Below are positions 37,278 through 45,700 of a stretch of DNA of 64,000 nucleotides, one piece after another (position 1 is the first letter of the stretch; every line of letters begins with the position of its first letter). Both the position numbers and the translations under genes were made by a program. The notes under the pieces were generated by a model. It was not told the DNA's origin, did not search any database, and was given only the letters and a program-made list of their open reading frames with translations. Origin of the DNA: Conyzicola nivalis (GTDB lineage: Bacteria > Actinomycetota > Actinomycetes > Actinomycetales > Microbacteriaceae); NCBI RefSeq assembly GCF_014639655.1, contig NZ_BMGB01000002.1, positions 1 through 64,000 on the forward strand, read 5' to 3'.

Positions 37278-37427
37278 TGCGGGTAGTGCTCCTTTTTCCG
37301 GGGGTGTTGTCACTACGCCCCAACAGCGCGCGGCCCCAAATAGTCCCGCCGCGTCATGGGCACTTTCGTGTTCGCTACGCACCGGACGGGAAGAAATAAA
37401 CAAACTCGCGGATGCGCCAACCCGTTC

Positions 37428-38297
37428 TCAGCGGAGGTGTTGCGCGGCCGCGCGCCTGACCGCGTCCGCGACCTCGTCGAGCGTCGCCGACTGCAGCTGC
37501 CACTGCTGCCAGTAGAGCGGCACGTCGAATACCGCGTCGGGGTCGAAGGCGACCAGCTCGGGGGTGTCCTGCAGGTCGGGGACGTTGCCCCAGCCGAGGC
37601 CGAGTTCCACCGCCCTCACGAAGTCCGCCGACGAGGGGACGAAGTGCCGGGGCGGTGCGGGCTGGGGGAGTCCCGCGCGACGCAGGTAGGCATCCTGCAG
37701 GTCGTCTTTGCGGTCGAAGACGACGACCGGTGCCCGGTCGAGCGCGTCGCGGGTGGCGCCCCCGGCGAACCAGCTTTCGGTGAAACGGGCGCTGCAGCGC
37801 GGGCGATACCGCATTGTTCCGAGCAGGGTGGAGGTGCAGCCCTGGATCGGTTGGGCGACCGCGGTGATCGCCGCCATCGCCGCGCCAGAGCGCAGCAGCG
37901 CGGTCGTGTGCTCCTGGTCGTCGAGGTGGATGTCGAACGTCGGCGCGCTCGGCAGTGTGGCGAGGGCGGGCAGGATCCAGGTGGCGAGCGAGTCGGCGTT
38001 GACCGCGATGGGGATGTTCACCGGGCGGCCGTCGCCGGCCTCGTCACCCAGCTCGCGCTGGGCGTCGGCGGCGAGAACGTCGACCTGCCGGGCGAGGCGC
38101 AGAACCGCCTGACCGCGCTCGGTCACCCGCACCGGCTTGGTGCGCTGCAGCAGTACGGCGCCCACGGCCGACTCGAGGGCCTTGATGCGCTGGCTCACGG
38201 CGGAGGGGGTCACATGCAGCCGCCGTGCCGCCGCCTCGAGGCTGCCCTCGGCGACGGTCGCACTCAGCGCACGCAACTGGGCGAGGTCGAAGTCCAT
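37428..38297 (-). CDS. lysG: LysR regulator LysG/ArgP
   Basis: 289 residues. The N-terminal winged HTH (LRALSATVAEGSLEAAARRLHVTPSAVSQRIKALE) matches LysG/ArgP, followed by an effector-binding domain. In Corynebacterium glutamicum LysG activates the divergent lysE exporter gene when lysine or arginine is high. The same divergent arrangement here (71-bp gap) supports the call. The ATG follows TAGTAT by 8 nt. Confidence 0.92.
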   Translation of the reverse strand: MDFDLAQLRALSATVAEGSLEAAARRLHVTPSAVSQRIKALESAVGAVLLQRTKPVRVTERGQAVLRLARQVDVLAADAQRELGDEAGDGRPVNIPIAVNADSLATWILPALATLPSAPTFDIHLDDQEHTTALLRSGAAMAAITAVAQPIQGCTSTLLGTMRYRPRCSARFTESWFAGGATRDALDRAPVVVFDRKDDLQDAYLRRAGLPQPAPPRHFVPSSADFVRAVELGLGWGNVPDLQDTPELVAFDPDAVFDVPLYWQQWQLQSATLDEVADAVRRAAAQHLR

Positions 38298-38311
38298 GAT
38301 TAGCCATACTA
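38298..38311 (-). promoter_or_regulatory. lysG start region: -10 TAGTAT over a TTAG-N5-CTAA repeat
   Basis: On the minus strand TAGTAT (38311-38306) stands 8 nt before the lysG ATG. The same bases contain TTAGCCATACTAA (38300-38312), a short inverted repeat of LysR-box type, so self-repression by LysG at this spot is plausible. Confidence 0.4.
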
Positions 38312-38356
38312 ATGCGGGATAAGAAACGTTAGCTGGACTGTTTCAGCGACCCGCCC

Positions 38357-38368
38357 TACCGTTGGCTC
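38357..38368 (+). promoter_or_regulatory. Leaderless promoter of lysE (-10 TACCGT)
   Basis: TACCGT at 38357-38362, 6 nt, ATG 38369. LysG would bind upstream of it in the 38313-38345 region. Confidence 0.45.
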
Positions 38369-38980
38369 ATGCTCCTCACCGCTCTCGCCGGCTTCGGTTT
38401 CGGCCTCTCCCTCATCGTCGCGATCGGCGCCCAGAACGCCTTCGTGCTGCGCCAGGGACTGCGCCGCGAACACGTGCTCGTCGTCGTGGTCGTCTGCGCG
38501 GTGTCGGATGCCGTGCTCATCCTCCTGGGGATCGCCGGGGCGGGCGCCGTGATCGCTGCAGCACCCGAAGTGCTCGTCATCGTGCGGTACGCCGGTGCCG
38601 CCTTCCTCCTCGGCTACGGAATCCTCGCCGCCAGGCGGGCCCTCCGCCCGGCGGCGCTCACCGCAGACGGTCCGACCGTGCGCACGAGCCTCGCCGCGAC
38701 GGTCGGCACAGTGCTTGCCCTCACCTGGCTCAACCCGCACGTCTACCTCGACACGGTCGTGCTGCTGGGGTCGATCGCCAACACCCACGACGACGGCCGC
38801 TGGTGGTTCGGCGCCGGCGCGGTTCTCGGGAGCGTCGTCTGGTTCACCGCGCTCGGCTACGGCGCGAGGCTGCTGCAGCCCGTCTTCGCGAAGCCGGCGG
38901 CGTGGCGTGTGCTCGACGCGATCATCGCCGTGGTGATGGTGGCGCTCGCCGTGTCGCTGGTTGTCGGAGCGGCGCACTGA
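38369..38980 (+). CDS. lysE: LysE family basic amino acid exporter
   Basis: 203 residues, six hydrophobic helices. It has the family N-terminus [24 protein letters not shown] and the [17 protein letters not shown] motif in the middle. It exports L-lysine and L-arginine in C. glutamicum. Control by the divergent LysG is expected. Confidence 0.93.
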   Translation: MLLTALAGFGFGLSLIVAIGAQNAFVLRQGLRREHVLVVVVVCAVSDAVLILLGIAGAGAVIAAAPEVLVIVRYAGAAFLLGYGILAARRALRPAALTADGPTVRTSLAATVGTVLALTWLNPHVYLDTVVLLGSIANTHDDGRWWFGAGAVLGSVVWFTALGYGARLLQPVFAKPAAWRVLDAIIAVVMVALAVSLVVGAAH

Positions 38981-39020
38981 CGGACCGAGGCGCCCGAACC
39001 GAGGCGTCGTCGCGAGCGCA

Positions 39021-39032
39021 TACGGTTGCCTC
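39021..39032 (+). promoter_or_regulatory. Leaderless promoter (-10 TACGGT) of the EamA gene
   Basis: TACGGT at 39021-39026, 6 nt, ATG 39033. Confidence 0.45.
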
Positions 39033-39911
39033 ATGGCAATAACGCGCTCGGCGCTCCCCCTCGGGTCGGTCGGGCTCGTCGTCGCCGGCCTCGCGCTGCA
39101 AGAGGTGGGCGCGTCGTTCGCCGTGTTGCTCTTCCCCGCCGTCGGCGCGCTGGGCGTCGTATCGCTGCGGCTGGGTTTCTCGGCGCTCATCCTGCTCGCC
39201 ATAAGCCGGCCGACCGTGCGTGGCTACACCCGGGCCAGCTGGGCCACCGTCGTCGCCTTCGGCATCGCCATCGCCGCGATGAACTTTCTCTTCTACGAGG
39301 CGCTCGACCGCATCCCGCTCGGCGCGGCCGTGACGATCGAGGTGCTCGGCCCGCTCGCCGTCTCGGTCTTCACCAGCCGCAAGCGCTCCCGCTGGGTCTG
39401 GGCGGTCATCGCGCTCGCCGGAGTCGCGCTGCTCGGACAGGGCAGCTTCGGACACCTCGACCCCCTCGGCGTTGTCTTCGCCGCGGGAGCCGGTGCGACG
39501 TGGGCGGGCTACATCCTGCTCTCCGCCCGCACGGGCCAGCACTTCCCACGCTTCGACGGACTCGCCATCGCGATGAGCATCGGCGCGCTGGTCACCCTGC
39601 CGTTCGGCATCACGCTGACGGGACCGGCGCTGTTCGAGCCGCAGATCCTGCTGCTCGGTGCGGCGGTCGCGTTGCTCTCGTCGACGCTGCCGTACGCATT
39701 CGAGCTGCTCGCGCTGCGGCGGCTGCCCGCCTCGACCTTCGCGATCCTCATGTCGCTCGCGCCCGCCATCGCCACCCTCGCCGGACTCGTCATCCTCGAC
39801 CAGCGCTTCACCGTGGTCGGCGCCGTGGCCATCGGGCTCGTGATCGTCGCGAGCATCGGCGCCGTGCGTTCGGCCCGCCCGCAGCCGCCCACCGAGCCAT
39901 TGGCCGTCTGA
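39033..39911 (+). CDS. EamA family transporter (RhtA-like)
   Basis: 292 residues with ten hydrophobic helices in two EamA halves. It includes NFLFYEALDRIPLGAAVTIEVLGPLAVSVF and PYAFELLALRRLPASTFAILMSLAPAIATLAGLV, which resemble RhtA threonine/homoserine exporters. It lies 52 bases after lysE, but its own leaderless promoter suggests separate transcription. Confidence 0.9.
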   Translation: MAITRSALPLGSVGLVVAGLALQEVGASFAVLLFPAVGALGVVSLRLGFSALILLAISRPTVRGYTRASWATVVAFGIAIAAMNFLFYEALDRIPLGAAVTIEVLGPLAVSVFTSRKRSRWVWAVIALAGVALLGQGSFGHLDPLGVVFAAGAGATWAGYILLSARTGQHFPRFDGLAIAMSIGALVTLPFGITLTGPALFEPQILLLGAAVALLSSTLPYAFELLALRRLPASTFAILMSLAPAIATLAGLVILDQRFTVVGAVAIGLVIVASIGAVRSARPQPPTEPLAV

Positions 39912-39969
39912 CGAGTCATCCGCCCGCCCTCCGGGCGATACGCTCGGAGCGAGACCCGAAGGGACGACC

Positions 39970-40458
39970 ATGAACGCCAGATCCGACGACGACTTCGACC
40001 CCCGATTCGACCCGGCCTTCCAGCGGGGATTCGACGGGGCCAGCGCTTCGGATGCGCCCCGCGTGGTGCAGCGTGACGCCAGACGCGCGAGCCCGGTGCA
40101 CCCGCCCGAGCCCAGCGCGACCCAGCCGTACGTGTCCGCTCCCGCCATCAAACTGCCGCCGACACGATCGGACGCCGCCGATTCAGAACCCGCGGATGCC
40201 GCGGCTCTCGACGACCGACCGCGCCCCAACCCGTTCCTGATCGCGCTCAGCGTGGTGAGCGTCGCGCTCGTCGCTGCGGGGGTCTGGGGCATCCAGGCGG
40301 CGCGCGCCCCGTTCCTCGCGACGGACGCGGCCTCGACCGTCGACTACGTCGGCCTGCAGATCCTGCAGTTCCTCTCGCCGGTCTCGATCGCCCTCGGCGT
40401 CGCCACCGCGATCGGAATCCTCTTCGTCTACGCGGTCGGCTGGCAGAAGCGCCGCTAG
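39970..40458 (+). CDS. Membrane protein of unknown function
   Basis: 162 residues: a long disordered polar N-terminal part (about 1-85) with an Asp/Phe-rich head (DDDFDPRFDPAFQRGFDG), then two transmembrane helices (about 89-111 and 131-157) and a basic end (QKRR). AAGGGA precedes the ATG. Its stop overlaps the stop of the convergent esterase gene by 4 nt. Confidence 0.75.
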   Translation: MNARSDDDFDPRFDPAFQRGFDGASASDAPRVVQRDARRASPVHPPEPSATQPYVSAPAIKLPPTRSDAADSEPADAAALDDRPRPNPFLIALSVVSVALVAAGVWGIQAARAPFLATDAASTVDYVGLQILQFLSPVSIALGVATAIGILFVYAVGWQKRR

Positions 40459-41087
40459 CGCCACACCGAGCGGATGAAGGCGTTCACGTCGTCGAGCTCG
40501 GGGCGCGAGATCGAGTGCGGGAGATCCTCGTAGATGCGCTCGGTCAGCGTGGAATGCTCGGGCAGCCACTGCTGCGTGTAGGCGATCAAGTCGGGCGTGA
40601 TCACCTGGTCTGCGGTGCCGCGGCCCCAGAAGACCGGAGGGCTGACGCGGGCGAGCTCGGCGTCTCCGGCGTTGTCGTCGGGCACGGCGAAGCCGCTGAG
40701 GTTCACGGCGAACGCGAACCGTTCGGGCGCGTTACGCAGCAGCTGCATGGCGACGGCGGCGCCCTGCGAGAAGCCGAGCAGGCCCACCGATGTGGACTCG
40801 GTGGTGGCGAGCCATTCGAGAAGCGCGACCGCGACCTCGTCGGCCCCCTTCGCCACCGTTGCGGCATCCGCCTGCCGCGACAGCGGGGCCCAGGCGAAGC
40901 CGCCCTGTCCGGCGTCGAGCGGCGCGCGTAGTGAGGCGATCACGGGGCCGAGCGGCAGCTGGGGCGACAGGCCGAAGAGGTCGCCCTCGTGCGAGCCGAA
41001 CCCGTGCAGCAGAACGAGCAGCGGTCGGCCGGCGCGTTCGCGCTCGGGGGCCGACCAGATGACGGCGGACGGGTCGATGGTAACCAT
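40455..41087 (-). CDS. Alpha/beta hydrolase (carboxylesterase/phospholipase type)
   Basis: 210 residues with the oxyanion motif LLHGFGSHEGD, nucleophile elbow GFSQGA (S107), D160 (GTADQVI) and H191 (DLPHSIS). Size and motif order fit the YpfH/carboxylesterase 2 family, cytoplasmic, acting on short esters or lysophospholipids. ATG 41087 follows TAGCGT by 7 nt, a leaderless-type start. Confidence 0.88.
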   Translation of the reverse strand: MVTIDPSAVIWSAPERERAGRPLLVLLHGFGSHEGDLFGLSPQLPLGPVIASLRAPLDAGQGGFAWAPLSRQADAATVAKGADEVAVALLEWLATTESTSVGLLGFSQGAAVAMQLLRNAPERFAFAVNLSGFAVPDDNAGDAELARVSPPVFWGRGTADQVITPDLIAYTQQWLPEHSTLTERIYEDLPHSISRPELDDVNAFIRSVWR

Positions 41088-41100
41088 GCTCACCACGCTA
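41088..41100 (-). promoter_or_regulatory. Leaderless promoter (-10 TAGCGT) of the esterase gene
   Basis: Minus strand TAGCGT (41100-41095), 7 nt, ATG 41087. Confidence 0.4.
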
Positions 41101-41170
41101 GCCTGTGGCTGTCGGGAGCCGGTCCGGCGCGCGAATCGGCGCCTTCGGGACCCCTTATAACGCACTCAGG

Positions 41171-41197
41171 TTGAGAGTGTCCCCCGAGTGGTAGAAT
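41171..41197 (+). promoter_or_regulatory. Probable carD promoter
   Basis: TTGAGA (41171-41176) and TAGAAT (41192-41197) have a 15-bp spacer. Transcription from here gives carD a leader of about 135 nt. Apart from these boxes the 41088-41339 gap shows nothing definite. Confidence 0.45.
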
Positions 41198-41339
41198 TGT
41201 TACCCCTTCCTCAGCGAGCCAGAGGATGCGCCGCAATGTCGCCGCGCGAAAGACCCGATCTTCCAACAACGGCAACCAGCCGCCGCGCTACAGCACGGCC
41301 ACGGTGACCGACAACAACAAACGATTAGAGGCAGCCCAA

Positions 41340-41831
41340 ATGATTTTCGAAGTAGGGGAAACCGTCGTCTACCCACACCACGGAGCAGCCACCATCACCG
41401 CGGTCAAGACCCGCACAGTCAAGGGCGTCGACAAGACCTACCTCACGCTGAACGTGCACGCGAGCGACCTGATGATCGACCTTCCGCAGGAGAACGTCGA
41501 GCTGATCGGCGTGCGCGACGTCATCGACGCCGCGGGCGTCGAGGCCGTGTTCGACGTGCTGCGCAGCGAGTGGGTCGAGGAGCCGGGCAACTGGTCGCGC
41601 CGCTTCAAGGCCAACACCGAGAAGATGGGCAGCGGAAGCGTCTACAGCGTGAGCGAGGTCGTTCGCGACCTGTGGCGCCGCGACCAGGACAAGGGCGTGT
41701 CGGCCGGCGAGAAGCGCATGCTGCTCAAGGCCCGCCAGATCCTCGTGTCCGAGCTCGCGCTCGCCCGCCAGAGCACCGAAGAGGAAGCCACCGCGGCCCT
41801 CGACGAGGTGCTGGCGAGCATCCCCGCGTAA
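41340..41831 (+). CDS. carD: RNA polymerase-binding regulator CarD
   Basis: 163 residues, close to mycobacterial CarD along its length. The N-terminal RNA polymerase interaction domain is [17 protein letters not shown]. The C-terminal helical DNA-binding domain has W85 ([10 protein letters not shown]), the residue that wedges the upstream edge of the transcription bubble, and [22 protein letters not shown]. It binds the beta subunit and stabilises open complexes at rRNA and many other promoters. ATG 41340 has AGAGGC upstream; earlier in-frame codons are not conserved. Confidence 0.96.
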   Translation: MIFEVGETVVYPHHGAATITAVKTRTVKGVDKTYLTLNVHASDLMIDLPQENVELIGVRDVIDAAGVEAVFDVLRSEWVEEPGNWSRRFKANTEKMGSGSVYSVSEVVRDLWRRDQDKGVSAGEKRMLLKARQILVSELALARQSTEEEATAALDEVLASIPA

Positions 41832-41846
41832 CCCGTTCCACTGCGA

Positions 41847-41874
41847 GGGCCGTCCCGGAAGGGGCGGCCCTTTT
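41847..41874 (+). terminator. Terminator after carD
   Basis: A 10-bp stem with one G-U pair (41847-41856 with 41861-41870), GGAA tetraloop, then TTTT. Confidence 0.85.
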
Positions 41875-41980
41875 GTGTGCGCCGCCGCCGTCCGGCCGTG
41901 TCTGCGCACTCTCGGGTCACGTGCGCGTGCGCGACGATGCGCAGACGTCCCAGGGTTGCGCAGAAGCTGGGGCCGGGCGG

Positions 41981-42757
41981 CTACGTCTGGCAGCGCGGGC
42001 ACCAGAAGGTGTCGCGCTCGGTGAGCACGGTCGCCCCGAGTTTCCCGCGGCGGATGCGGGTGCCGCAGCGCAGGCACGGCTTGCCGCCGCGTCCGTACAC
42101 CCAGGCGTTGCGGCCGGAGCGCAGGTCGCCGGTCGTGGAACGGTCTACCCGGCCTCGGTTGGCCGCCAACAGCTTGCGGGCGAGGGCGACGGTGGCCGCG
42201 ACATCCGGATCTTCACCGATCGGACGCGTGGGCAGCATGCCGCGCAGGAAGCACAGCTCGTTGGCGTAGACGTTGCCGATGCCGGCCAGGTTGCGCTGGT
42301 CGAGCAGTGCGACGAACGAGGGCACCGACGGGTCGGCGCTGAGCCGGGCGATCGCCTCGGTAGCGTCGAACTCACCGAGCAGGTCGGGGCCCAGGTAGCC
42401 GACGACGCTGTCTTCGTCGGCGGTGGGCACGATCTCGGTTATGCCGAGCGAGAATCCCACGGTCACCCAGTCGGCGGTGGTGAGGATGATGCGGGCCTGG
42501 TGCGCCGGCCGACGCCACGGGGTGCCGTGCCGGTACAGGTGCCACGACCCCTCCATCTTGAGGTGCGTGTGGATCGTCATGTCGCCCACGTGGTGCAGCA
42601 GGTGCTTGCCGCGGCTCTCGACGTCGTGCACGGTCTCGCCCGTGAGATCGACGGTAGCGAACGCCGGCACGCGCACGTCGCACGCGGTGAGCACCTGGCC
42701 GCCGATCGCCTTGTTCAGGTTGTCGGCGGTGAGCCAGACGGTATCGCCCTCAGGCAC
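41981..42757 (-). CDS. nei: Fpg/Nei family DNA glycosylase (Nei2-like)
   Basis: 258 residues. It starts MPEGDT, giving the catalytic Pro2 and Glu3 after Met removal. It contains GKHLLHHVG, the H2TH region (LDQRNLAGIGNVYANELCFLRG) and a C-terminal zinc finger with CLRCG and CPRCQ. It removes oxidised pyrimidines and nicks the abasic site. It overlaps the end of lhr by 8 nt; lhr and nei are also neighbours in mycobacteria, which supports a joint repair role. Confidence 0.94.
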   Translation of the reverse strand: MPEGDTVWLTADNLNKAIGGQVLTACDVRVPAFATVDLTGETVHDVESRGKHLLHHVGDMTIHTHLKMEGSWHLYRHGTPWRRPAHQARIILTTADWVTVGFSLGITEIVPTADEDSVVGYLGPDLLGEFDATEAIARLSADPSVPSFVALLDQRNLAGIGNVYANELCFLRGMLPTRPIGEDPDVAATVALARKLLAANRGRVDRSTTGDLRSGRNAWVYGRGGKPCLRCGTRIRRGKLGATVLTERDTFWCPRCQT

Positions 42758-45700
42758 GGAGCGACAATCCGCGCGGCGTCGCGCTGAAGCCGGCGTCGCC
42801 CAGCGCGATGCCGAGCGGCGTGCCGGTGATCGAGACGCCGTCGACCTGCTCGATGCGGAGCTTGCCGAGCCCGGTGCGCACGATCGAGGCGAGAGATGCG
42901 GATGCCGCGGCCAACGCCTCCTCGTCGGTGCTGAAGGTGAGCACCGTCTTGCCGCCGCGTTCCACGTAGACGGCCAGCTCGCCGTCGACGAGCACCACGA
43001 GCGAGCCGGCCTTGCGACCGGGACGGTGTCCGCGGGGCTCGTCGGCGTCGGCTGCCGGCCACGGCAGGGCGGCGCCGTAGGGCTGGGCGGGGTCGGTGGC
43101 GGCGAGCGTGATCGCGGCGGGCGGCGCAGTGGACGCGTCGTCTTTGGTGAACGCGCGCAGCCGGTCGACGGTGGCCCCGGTGGCGAACTGGGCGGCTCCG
43201 AGCCCCTCGACGAAGTAGCCGCGGCGGGCGCGGCCGATCTCCTCGAACCCGCTGAGCACCTTATACGCGAGGCTGAAGCCGCCGCGGATGCCCTCGCTCA
43301 CCACGGCGCCGCGGGTGACGACACCGTGCCGCTCCAGCAGTAGCTCGGCCATCGACTTGGCGCGGATCGTGGTGTCGCCCTCGGCGAGCGGCAGCAGCGA
43401 CCAGCGTCCGCCCACGTTCGGCGCGCCGGCCTGGCTCGGCAGGCTGGGCCGCGCGCGACCGCGGTAGGCCCGCGACCGCGACGGGGCCCGCTTCGGGGCG
43501 GCCTTGCCGCCGAGGTAGGAACGCAGCGGCGAGAACGTGTCGTTCGTCACGAGCCCGGCCCAGACCAGGTCCCACAGGGCGGTCGTGAGTTCTTTGTCGT
43601 CCATGCTGCCGACCGCGCCCGACAGCTGGCGGAAGAAGAACGCGCCGCCCCCGGCGAGGTTCGCGAGGATGGAACGTTGCAGCTCGGTGGTCTCGTCGCC
43701 GCTGGGCTCGGCGAGCGTGAGCGGTGCCGTCTCGGCGAGGTGCAGGCTCACCCAGCCGTCGCTGCCCGGGAGGGACCCGCGTCCCGACCAGACGACCTCG
43801 CCGGTGAGGGTCAGCTCGTCGAGCCAGGCGGGGGAGTAGTTGCGCAGACGCGCCGGCAGCACGAGGGTCTCCCACGCCGAGGCGGGCAGGGCGACGCCGG
43901 AGAGCTGGTCGATCACCTGGACGAGGCCGTCGATGCCGGTCAGGTTGCTTCCGACGTGCTGCCACGCGGGCAGGAAGCGGCCGAGGGTGGGCGCGTCGAC
44001 CGGCTCGACCTCGTGCCGCAGCGCCGCGAGCGAGCGGCTGCGCAGGCGGCGCAGCACCTCGACGTCGCACCACTCGCTGCCGGTCGCGCCCGGACGGAAC
44101 TCGCCCTCGATCACCCGGCGTTCGCTCGCGAGCCTGCGCAGCGTGTCGAGCACGACGGCGACGCCCAGGCCGAAGCGTGAGGCGGCGTCGGCGACGGTGA
44201 ACGGGCCGTGGGTGCGGGCGAAGCGGCCGATGAGGTCGCCCAACGGGTCGGCGACGGGCTCGATGAACGCGGCCGGCACGCCGATCGGCAGGGGCACACC
44301 GAGCGAGTCGCGCAGGCGGGCGGCGTCTTCGATGCCGGCCCAGCGCTCGGTGCCGGCGATGGTCACCCGCAGCACGCGGTTGTCTCTGGCAAGTTGGTTG
44401 AGTAGCTCGCCCAGCGAGCGTATCGAAACCTCGTCCTCGGAGGGTTTCGATACGTCGCTGGCGCTCCTACTCAACCAGCTCCGCTCCCTGATCTCCTGCG
44501 TCGACAGCGGCCCGAGCAGGCGCAACACGTCGACGATGCCCTCGGCGTCTTTCGCCCGGCGGTCGGCGGCGAGGCGCTGCAACTCGAGCTCGGTCTGTTC
44601 GATGACGCCGGCGTCGAGCAGTTCGCGCAGTTCCGCACGTCCGAGCAGCTCGGCCAGCAGCGTCGAGTCCAGCGACAGCGCGGCGGCGCGTCTCTCGGCG
44701 AGGGGCGAGTCGCCCTCGTACATAAACGCGGCCACGTACCCGAACAGCAGCGACCTCGCGAACGGCGACGGAACATCCGTCTCGGTCTCGACGATTCGGA
44801 TGCTGCGGCTCTCGATCTCGCCGGCGACACCCACGAGCGCCGGCAGGTCGTAGACGTCCTGCAGCACCTCGCGCACGGTCTCGAGCACGATCGGGAAACT
44901 CGGGAACTTGCGGGCCACATCGAGCAGCTGCGAGGCGCGCTGGCGCTGCTGCCAGAGCGGGCTGCGCTTGCCGGGGTTGTAGCGCGGAAGCAGCAGGGCG
45001 CGCGCCGCACACTCGCGGAAACGCGAGGCGAACAGCGCCGAGCCGCCCACCTCCTCGGTCACGATGTCTTGCAGCTCGCCGGGTTCGAAGACGAAGAGCT
45101 CGGCGCCGGGCGGCTCCGCGTCGGTGTCGGGGATGCGCACGACGACGCCGTCGTCACTCGCCATGGCCGCGCCATCCATGCCCATCCTGTCGCGCACCCG
45201 CGCACCCACAGCGAGGGCCCAGGGCGCGTGCACCTGCATGCCGAAGGGCGAGTGCAGGATGACACGCCAGTCGCCGAGCTCGTCGCGGAATCTCTCGACC
45301 ACGAGCGTCTTGTCGGTGGGGACGTGCCCGGTCGACTGCTTCTGGTCGGCGACGAAGGCGATGAGGTTGTTGGCGGCGAATTCGTCGAGGCCTGCCGCCT
45401 CCATGCGCTCCTTCACGCCGTCGGTCCCCGAGGCGGTCGACACCTCCCGCGTGAACGCCCCGATGGCCCGCCCCAGTTCGGCGGGTCGACCCAGGCCGTC
45501 GCCCTTCCAGAACGGCACCTTGCCCGGCTGCCCGAACGCGGGCGAGACGAGCACGCGGTCGTGGGTGATGTCTTCGATGCGCCAACTGGTCGCGCCGAGC
45601 GCGAACACGTCGCCGACGCGCGACTCGTAGACCATCTCCTCGTCGAGCTCGCCGACGCGCGCCGCCTTCTCGCCCACCATAAAGACGCCGAACAGCCCGC

